From NCBI GenBank assembly GCA_949130485.1, contig OX422192.1, forward strand, positions 1,506,986-1,570,985: a DNA stretch of 64,000 nt, in the 5' to 3' direction. Position 1 is the first letter of the stretch. Each line of letters begins with the position of its first letter. Origin of the DNA: Agelas oroides. Lineage: Eukaryota; Porifera; Demospongiae; Agelasida; Agelasidae. The position numbers were made by a program, and so were the translations under genes. Below the pieces are notes generated by a model. That model ran no database searches and was not told the DNA's origin. It worked only from the letters and a program-made list of their open reading frames with translations. Of the stretch, positions 49,629-64,000 are shown piece after piece.

Positions 49629-51575
49629 ATGCAGCTGCAGACTGCAATGATTTGTATACTGGTCGTATGCTCGCGCTGTTCAGCCATTTGCTTTCAGTCA
49701 TTTGTGTTCAGTATGGTCGTGTCTATCAGCCAGAGTTTCCAAATATTCAGTGTTCTTCTTATCTGTTTGCCGGGATGCAGTCATCAAGAAGTGATCAAGG
49801 CTGCAGCTGGGAATCAAAGTATCAACCATGGCTGTCCATCGTGGTTTATTCCCATCAACAACAGTTCAGACCGCTGCAAATGTGGTGAGCCAATCCACCG
49901 CCCAGGGAGGGTGGTGCTTTGTGATCCAAATACAAATCAGACTCTGGTGCGAGTATCTTATTGCATGGACTATAATGAAGATGATGATGAGGTCTTTGTT
50001 GGTGATTGTCCTTATATCAACAAGAAAGGAGAGGTTCAGGGAATGTATGTAAAATTTCCACAGAATGTTTCCGAACTGAACCCATTCCTGTGTAGTGGGT
50101 TGAACCGCACTGGAGTGATGTGCAGCCAATGCCAGGAAGGTTTGGGAACTGCCATCTTTTCCTATTCAATGCAATGTCTTCCATGTATGAGCAGTGGCCT
50201 TGGTTGGACATTGTATGTGTTTCTTGCCACTTTCCCCACAACTATACTTTTCCTGGTTGTGCTAATATTCCAATGTCGCTGTATTACTTCTGGACCAATG
50301 AATGCTTACATTTTTGTAAGTCAATTTGCTGTCAGTACTCTAAATAATCAGCCATCTATCGTAAATTTACTTACAAGTGCATCATTTTCCATTTTGAAGG
50401 TCTTTTTTACCATAAGCGGTATTTGGAACCTGGACTTCTTTCGCTATCTCATTCCTCCCTTCTGTGTGAGTGATCAGATTAGTCCACTTCATGTTGTCGC
50501 ACTTGAGTACGTTGTGGCCTTTTATCCTTTGTTGCTGACTGTCATTGTATACATCTGTATACAGTTACATGCTAGAGACTGCCAGGTCATTGTCTGTTTG
50601 TGCCGGGTGTTTTGTAAGTGTTTCAGCAGCTGTAGACAAAGGTGGGGAAGACAGTGGAATCCATTTGCCTCGCTTGTCCATACATTTGCCGCATTTCTCC
50701 TCCTCTCCTATTCCAAGATCTTGATTATATCACTTCGGCTTCTGAGCTACACACAGCTACATCTTCCTACTGGAGAAGTACTTGACCCACCCAGGAGGGT
50801 TCTTCACGATCCATCACTTGAATGGTTTGGTGAGAAACATCTGCCATTTGCTCTTCCAGCCATCTTTATTCTTTGTATCTTTGTGTTCTTACCAGCACTT
50901 TTTCTGCTGCTGTATCCAATGAAGATCTTTCAGAAGTGTCTTGGGTGCTGTGGTAGAAGGTTGCTTGCACTACATGCATTTGCTGATGTCTTCCAAGGTT
51001 GCTACAAGAATGGTACCAATGGTACAAGGGACTGCCGGTACTTTGCAGGACTTTACCTTGTCTTTCGAATAGTGCTTCTGCCTGCACTGTATGGTGGTTC
51101 TATATTTGGCTTCTATGATGAGATGGTATCAGTTGTATGTCTAGTCACTGCATCGCTACTTTTCCTCCTTTTTCGTCCTTACAAGGACAATTCCTGGCTT
51201 AACATTTGGGACTCCACTTTGTCTTCACTCAGTGCCTTTGTAATATATTGTGTGATGTATTCAAAGTATGTTGCATCTGTTCCCTATGAAATTTTGGAAG
51301 TGATTGCAGCTTTAAATTTAGTATACTTGGTAATTTATGTGGTATACACACTGCTTGCATGGATGAAGACTCTTCAGATATGTAAGAAAAAGTACAAAGA
51401 TCGATTGATTTCAGAAACAGAAGAACCAGACAGACTTACACACCCCGAGGATTACGAAAATGACAAAGAAGTCAAGTTGCTCCTTTCCGATGATGGAAAT
51501 GATGACCCACAACATTCTAAGCTGGAGACCTATCCTGTGTGTGGGAACAGTCAGCAGAAGTATGGTTCCATTTAA
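49629..51575 (+). CDS. Orphan multi-pass membrane protein, copy 2
   Basis: Paralogue of 45059-47005, also 648 residues, about 94% identical by eye. One Ser is lost in the leader and one Asp gained in the ectodomain. Changes fall in the ectodomain (IFY/VSY, W/F), a loop before PPRRVLHD (GGTIS/GEVLD) and the last membrane segments (IQIMEVIGAVPS/YEILEVIAALNL), while the C-terminal 60 residues are almost unchanged. The frame is intact. The start is the ATG at 49629, equivalent to the copy-1 start; the few codons upstream lack an ATG. Confidence 0.85.
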   Translation: MQLQTAMICILVVCSRCSAICFQSFVFSMVVSISQSFQIFSVLLICLPGCSHQEVIKAAAGNQSINHGCPSWFIPINNSSDRCKCGEPIHRPGRVVLCDPNTNQTLVRVSYCMDYNEDDDEVFVGDCPYINKKGEVQGMYVKFPQNVSELNPFLCSGLNRTGVMCSQCQEGLGTAIFSYSMQCLPCMSSGLGWTLYVFLATFPTTILFLVVLIFQCRCITSGPMNAYIFVSQFAVSTLNNQPSIVNLLTSASFSILKVFFTISGIWNLDFFRYLIPPFCVSDQISPLHVVALEYVVAFYPLLLTVIVYICIQLHARDCQVIVCLCRVFCKCFSSCRQRWGRQWNPFASLVHTFAAFLLLSYSKILIISLRLLSYTQLHLPTGEVLDPPRRVLHDPSLEWFGEKHLPFALPAIFILCIFVFLPALFLLLYPMKIFQKCLGCCGRRLLALHAFADVFQGCYKNGTNGTRDCRYFAGLYLVFRIVLLPALYGGSIFGFYDEMVSVVCLVTASLLFLLFRPYKDNSWLNIWDSTLSSLSAFVIYCVMYSKYVASVPYEILEVIAALNLVYLVIYVVYTLLAWMKTLQICKKKYKDRLISETEEPDRLTHPEDYENDKEVKLLLSDDGNDDPQHSKLETYPVCGNSQQKYGSI

Positions 51576-53879
51576 CAATTTACTGTTATACTGGATAGCT
51601 ACTTGTTTTCAATTATTTTTTTATTACTCATAATTTTTGTAGGTAATTTGGCAATTTAGTCCCACGCCTATGTGTGTTACACCTAATTTAATGAGCGATG
51701 TATGTGCCATTGTTGTTCAGATGTTTGCATGAGCATTAAAATTTCAAATGAACTGCCCAAGTTAATACATTTCTGTGCTACCTTTTTAGCAAACCAAATA
51801 GCTACTTCTTTGGTTAGCCCACTATGATTCTAAGGCCTTCATATAGAGATGAGATATATATAAATGCAGTGTATATGGGGGTCCACCAAGAACGTTAGCC
51901 TAAGTTTGTCTCGGTTTTAAGGAGAGCCTTGTTCCCAGGGCCTGCCCAGCTTCTAATTTTCAGTACAGGAAAGGGGGTGAGAGTTAAATTTTGTCACGAG
52001 TGACATCAGGGTAGAAAAGATAATATTGAGGTATGGGGAAACTGGGACTCCGAATGGTGAAGGTACCAGGCAGGGTTTCATACAGGATTTTGAGTTGGGG
52101 GGGGGAACAGGATGGTAGCAGGATGATAGTAGCATGCACGAAAGCACGCTCACACACGTGTAAGCGTGCGTGGGTCTGAGGGCATGCCCCCCCAGGAAAA
52201 TTTTGAATTTAGATCCTCTCAGATTGCTTCTGACACAATCTGGGACAAACTTTCCAAACAACATTTTGATGACACATACTTATGTCCAGTAACATGCCCT
52301 TACAATAGCCAGACCTGTTACACCTACAGCACACCATGCTTTTATTTTCCCATCCTCCTAGTCATTGACAATACAAACACTGCGAAGTTGAGATGGATGT
52401 AGAAACTTCTGACAGCCTTGCACTCTAAGAAGAGATTATGTTGTTACGACCAAAAATTTGTTATTTTAGCTGCATCAATGAACAGTTGAAATGTGCAGAG
52501 ATACTTCTGGGAGTTGGTTAAGAATGCCTGTATTCTCTAGAGCACTGTAGCTTCTGGGGGACAATTACATATGTGGTATCATCTGTAAATGAATATTTAT
52601 AGTCCATGCTCTGGGGATTTTGCATTCAGTAAACATTTCTGTTTTTGTATAATTTTAAATTGGTTGGTGGAGAGGAGAGTCTGAATCAGCTTTCTTTTTT
52701 TCTTGATGGAGTGTGCACATTGTCAAACTTCACACTGAGTCCAGGGCTGTTCACAGTAAATGACCCAAAGGATACTATTTCAGTTGTGCATGTGAATAAG
52801 ATGTTAGCTGCTCTGAGTTAGTGACAAATGTCACTTAGTAACATCTTCCAAACTCCCAAGGCGCAGATGTTTAGTGAATGCAAAATCCCAGAGCATGGAC
52901 TACAAATATTCATTTACAGATGATACCACATATGTATTTGCCCCCCCAAAAGCTACAATGCTCTATGGGAATACAGGAATTCTTAACCAACTCACCGAAC
53001 TATCTCTGCACATTTCAACTGTTCATTGATGCAACTAAAATAACAAATTTTAGGTCAAAACAACATACACTCTTCTTAGAGTGTGCATGCACCAGGGTTG
53101 TGTGCTCCACCTAGGAAAATACAGGCAATAACATTTCAGCTAATGGCAGACATGGTACCCAGATACTAAGACTTGTTTTCATGGGGGAAAAATTGGGAAG
53201 CTAATGCCATCTGTAACTAGTTACAGTGGATTGCAAAAGTCTTGCATGCAACAAGCATATGCAGTGGAAAACCACAATCTATTTACTTTTTATTATATCT
53301 ACCACACATATGAAGCTAGCAACTGTCATACACAAAAGCATTGAGCATGTAGTTGGCCAGTCCCGGAAACCGACCCTCTCAGACCTCCGCATGCAAGGTT
53401 TGGTTCCAAGACTAGTATTTGGTCAAAAAACACACAAACCATTGCTTTTCAAAACTTTTATCTGAGTCTGTGGGAGTTGGTAGGATGTCACCAAACTGAG
53501 TTCTGGTATGAATGAGTTATGTACTATGGTATGGTATTAGGTATATCATAGTACAAATACTATATTAGGCCACATATCCTGTTACAGGCATTGGCGGTTT
53601 CAGAACTGCCAGGTTACCTGGGCAGGTGACACGTGTGGCGGAGCTGCTATGAGTTTCCGTAAGCAATAACCACAATTGACCAGAATTTTACCCGCGGCTT
53701 GCCCGGGTTTGGAACCGCCAGTGGTTACAGGTATACAGGTATCTAGCTATGCAACTTGAGAACTGAGACCTTAGCTCATGTAAGTTTCTAGAGTCATACT
53801 GACAGGAAGTTGTTCAACCTACCATCTCCAATGACATTGATCTAATGGATTTCCAGAATGACATCAACCTAGCTAATAA
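51576..53879. other. 3' flank of membrane protein 2
   Basis: Gene-free. Collinear with 47006-48701 except for the foldback element at 52421-53083. Confidence 0.6.
52421..53083. mobile_element. 663-bp foldback element, absent from copy 1
   Basis: Ends CACTCTAAGAAGAG and its exact complement, with arms of about 210 bp at high identity. The flanks read CCTTG and TGCATGCACC. The copy-1 sequence at about 47925-47940 is CCTTGCATGCACC, so removing the element plus a 2-bp TG duplication (or 4-bp TGCA with a shifted end) restores it exactly. No transposase is encoded. Confidence 0.9.
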
Positions 53880-54285
53880 CAGCCCGGATGGAGGACGACT
53901 ATCTCAGTCTCAATGTTCAGTAAACAGCCCGGATGGAGGACGACTATCTCAGTCTCAATGTTCAGTAAACAGCCCGGATGGAGGACAACTATCTCAGTCT
54001 CAATGTTCAGTAAACAGCCCGGATGGAGGACGACTATCTCAGTCTCAATGTTCAGTAAACAGCCCGGATGGAGGACGACTATCTCAGTCTCAATGTTCAG
54101 TAAACAGCCCGGATGGAGGACAACTATCTCAGTCTCAATGTTCAGTAAACAGCCCGGATGGAGGACGACTATCTCAGTCTCAATGTTCAGTAAACAGCCC
54201 GGATGGAGGACGACTATCTCAGTCTCAATGTTCAGTAAACAGCCAGGATGGAGGACGACTATCTCAGTCTCAATGTTCAGTAAAC
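53880..54285 (+). repeat. 45-bp minisatellite x 9
   Basis: Nine units of the array also found at 48702-48926, with CGA/CAA and CCG/CAG variants. The ATG-initiated frame (53845) runs 182 residues through the array into unrelated sequence before stopping. Confidence 0.95.
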
Positions 54286-55031
54286 AAACTCCATGTTGAT
54301 CTGCCGTGCCAGACAGAAGCCTCAGCTGACCTTGTACCAGGAAGGTCATCTCCAAGTACCCCACTTCAATCACTTAGGTATCTGGGTAGGTGACAGCGGC
54401 GGATCTAGAGGGGGTTCCATGGGTATATCTGGGTAGGTGAGGATTTAACCTGAAGGAGGCATGTTGAAGCTAGCTACCTGCTGCAAAGTCTGATGCCACC
54501 TAGGGTTCATATATTTCACACCTTTTCCCCCCTCTGCTCCCCTGCATGAGGCCATCGTTCAACTGTATCAATCTAAAGTGATTCCCATGCTGGATTGTGG
54601 CTGTGTGATCTGCATGGGACCCTCATACGAAACAGAACGAATTGTTACTGGAAAAGTTACCTGGTACCTTCACCATTCTGAGTCCCAGTTCCCCATACTC
54701 CAACATATTCTACCATCTTTTCTAACCTGATGTCACTCGTGACAAAACTGAACTCTCTTCCCCTTTCCTGTACTGAAAACTGGAAGCTGGGCAGGCCCTG
54801 GGAACAAGGCTCTCCTTAGAATGGAGCCAACATTCTTGGTAATTCACAAGTTACTCAATAGTAAGCATCTTGAACTCTGTTTAATACATATAAGAAGATT
54901 CTAGTATGTCAAAAGGACAGGTTTTGACCTAGCGCACATGCAAGGGGTAGTATTACAAGGCCGTAGACAAGTGGGTGCTTGGGGGTGCTGAAGCACCCCC
55001 AAATTTTTGGTATTTGTATTTGAAGGATATA

Positions 55032-56041
55032 CCGCAGATCGGGAAATTTTTACGTTAAAAATAATTCGCGTACAAATTTTCATGGTGTTAAATTTTCGCG
55101 GTTCGTTCGATCCGCATTTTTTTTTAACGGTTGACGCATAGATACTATACACTTCCGTGGATGTGAAACGTTTCCGCCCACTATGAGAATGTGTGATACA
55201 ATCATTGCATGCATGCAGCGGTAGTAAAACGGAGAGTAAACGGATTTCCGTGTCATTTTACCTCAGTTGAGCGGTGTGGCAGCAGCTGGAACAGAGAATA
55301 GAATGGACAAGGTACATACTCTACAGCTAGAAGGTTACAGGAAGTTTCATTTCATGCTGATTCGCGCTCATGCTGCTCCGTGTGGAGAATGCAGCTACTA
55401 TGTAGACGCGACACGGTAATATCATACGCGAATCATGCGAAGCCAACATCTGGTTCGAAGCAAAACATCTCCAGAGATAATCAGTCATACAAAGATGTAG
55501 TACAGTGCTCCAACGGATGCGAGGGTGAATACGTTGAGTTAGAAGCGAACTGTAGACTTCCTGTAACCTTGAATCTGTAGAGTATGTACTTAGTGATCCT
55601 CTGAAATAGTATGTAGACCGCTATCACAGCGCTCGCGTGTCCCAAGACTGAAAGAGTGTCGCGCATACACGACAATTTTGGCCGCTCTGCCACGGTCTGG
55701 CGCTGCAGTGACTGTATCATTAAATCTCCGTAAACGCATGTCGTTTCACATCCACGGAAGTGTATAGTATCTATGGTTGACGGTTACAATATGGACGAGC
55801 GCCTGGTGCGTTCTTAGCGTTGCGTCTACTACCAGGTATCGGGAGAGCCAGGTATCGCTGGCTGTAACGCTGTGGCTGTCAAGAGTAGTCGTCGATTGGA
55901 CATTTACCTCGGTAGGTGTGGACGTGCGCGTGCACGCTTCGTTGATCGTCGCCGCGTAAATGTTTATATTCGCGTGTTAAATTTTCGCGGTTGTTCTCAA
56001 CCGCGAAATTATTTTAACAGCGAAATTTTCCCGATCTAGGG
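55032..56041. mobile_element. Middle element of the nest, TA-flanked
   Basis: Ends CCGCAGATCGGGAAA and the complement of CCCTAGATCGGGAAA, flanked by TA. Sub-terminal CGCGAAAATTT motifs relate it to the 34970-35339 MITE. Confidence 0.7.
55137..55774. mobile_element. Inner element of the nest, 8-bp target duplication
   Basis: Ends CATAGATACTATACACTTCC and complement (33-bp arms), flanked by GGTTGACG at 55129-55136 and 55775-55782. The CATAGATA end and 8-bp duplication match the 18050-20204 element. Short open frames inside show no known domain. Confidence 0.8.
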
Positions 56042-56130
56042 TAGCACATAGCCACAGCACACAACTGCTTATGATGTGTAGTGAAAGTTAGCACCCCCAA
56101 ACTAAAAAACTTGTCTACGGCCCTGTATTA

Positions 56131-56919
56131 ACTTCCCTGATTGTGGTTTCCCAAGCCACCTGGGTAAAGACTCATGCAGTTCTGTGGTTTATACAGGTCT
56201 CAGGCACACCATGCAAGACTGATCACCATTTTGGGTCCAAAAATCCCCTCATTCTCTCCTTCAAACTCTTACATCATGTACATGCCTGTAACCACTCCTC
56301 ACACCCTTCCTTTTAATGCACATTTAATTAAATGATTCCTTTTTCTCCCCTTCGATCCTCATGACCAACAGGTGCTCTGATCTGCATGCAACCTAGCTTT
56401 GTTCCCCGGCCTTTGATCCCACTGTCAAGTTCATACTGCAAGCAATCCAAAACCGGACAGTGGGAAGACCTGGGAACAAGTCTATCCATGGTTGCCTAGC
56501 AGCCAATCAATGGCGGACCAGGATTTCTGTAAGGGAGAAGACTGATAGAGCTTCGGTATGCAAGATTTTCCTACTAGTTATTCATAAGTGTGTATGTGGA
56601 AACCATTCACACTCAAAATAAGTTCATATCGGATGAAGTAGCCTCGTTCCCAGGCCCACACATGAGAGCCTGGGAACCAGGCCAATGATGAAGATATTAC
56701 GAAGCGATGGATGAAAAGGGGAAATACCTGTTGCACAACACAAGTCCACCCAAACCTTTTGAAGATGGAAAAAGGGACCACCCTTTCCACCCCCCTGGAT
56801 CAGATCCTGTGGACTCACACAAGTAACACTATATATCATGTACATCGATCTTCATCATGCCTAATCTGTATCACTGGATGGGCATATATAATAGATTTCT
56901 CCATGTCATAAATACTACT
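56131..56919. other. Gene-free stretch before the SLC26 3' end
   Basis: No supported exon. Contains two CCTGGGAAC foldback-family arms (near 56400-56480 and 56640-56690). It should include the 3' UTR of the minus-strand SLC26 gene, but no clear polyadenylation signal could be assigned. Confidence 0.45.
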
Positions 56920-63691
<6,772 letters not shown>

Positions 63692-64000
63692 CTGGATGAA
63701 AGAAGCTGAGAGCTACACTAATGCAGCCAGAAACAGCTGTTTTTCTCTCTCAACTTCCCACATTCTCACCCCTCTTCCCTCCTTACCTCCTCTCTGCCTT
63801 CCCTCCCTCACTCAATCCCTCCCTCCCTCCCTCTCCTTGCTCTCCTAAGTTCCCTTCCCCCTTCTCTCCTCGATCCACTGTGGCTACTTTCATGTCTTTC
63901 TTCTCTCCCTCAATCCCTCCTTCCCTCTCTTCCCTTACCCTCTCTTCCATTGTACATCCATTCTCTCCCCCTTTCCTCACAAGCTTCCTCTCTTAATTCT
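63692..64000. other. SLC26 intron with pyrimidine-rich tract
   Basis: C/T-rich sequence, upstream of the 63550-63691 acceptor on the transcript strand. On that strand it is G/A-rich, so unlike other introns here it is not a pyrimidine tract. No exon seen. Confidence 0.5.

Larger units (their letters stand above)
49260..54300. repeat. Tandem duplication unit 2 (partner about 44600-48945)
   Basis: Second unit with the membrane-protein gene, flank and minisatellite. It is longer because of the 52421-53083 insertion and four extra minisatellite units. Confidence 0.9.
54956..56124. mobile_element. Outer element of a three-layer nest
   Basis: Ends CAAGGCCGTAGACAAG and CTTGTCTACGGCCCT are flanked by GTATTA on both sides (54950-54955, 56125-56130). 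Without the inner elements it is only about 160 bp, with further facing copies of GCACCCCCAAA. Confidence 0.7.

Overview
The window is metazoan-type nuclear DNA from a draft assembly. It has multi-exon genes with GT-AG introns, Ig, Death, Kelch and SLC26-type domains, dense mini- and microsatellites, many small inverted-repeat elements, and one 200-N gap at 38801-39000. The mix of intracellular Death/Ig/Kelch proteins and an orphan multi-pass membrane family that I remember as abundant in sponges and cnidarians makes an early-branching animal, most likely a sponge, the best guess. The species cannot be fixed from sequence alone.

Layout. Two long, nearly identical blocks (about 1-13548 and 25364-38796) each carry, in the same order, a plus-strand nine-exon gene and a minus-strand 5'-truncated IMP dehydrogenase gene. 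The nine-exon gene (876-7264; 26239-32629) encodes an unknown N-terminal region, Ig, Death, coiled coil and a six-blade-type Kelch propeller, about 1100 residues. Between the blocks (13549-25363) I see no convincing gene, only satellites, transposon-like elements and two weak orphan exons. After the second block come the N gap, a minus-strand MBL-fold persulfide-dioxygenase-like gene (39502-41779), and a second tandem duplication (about 44.6-48.9 kb and 49.3-54.3 kb). That duplication holds two 648-residue membrane proteins, each followed by a 45-bp minisatellite. The right edge carries the last five exons of a minus-strand SLC26-type anion transporter (56920-63691), with a possible small gene and promoter in its largest visible intron.

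Main point. The two Death/Ig/Kelch copies are almost identical over exons 1-8 (two amino-acid changes in 812 residues). Their Kelch exons differ by 39 substitutions and a two-residue indel, concentrated in two series with a 47-51-residue period: just after each Gly-Gly doublet, and just before the first strand of each next blade. By analogy with KEAP1 these are the ligand-contacting loops. An intracellular Death/Ig signalling body with a diversifying Kelch sensor would be an unfamiliar recognition receptor, and is the best candidate here for an undescribed system. The main caveat is that the two blocks could be alleles assembled in tandem.

The duplications also act as natural before/after comparisons. 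Several small elements sit in one copy while the other copy has the empty site, giving dated insertions with visible target duplications. Splice acceptors are commonly preceded directly by long (CA)n or polypyrimidine satellites.
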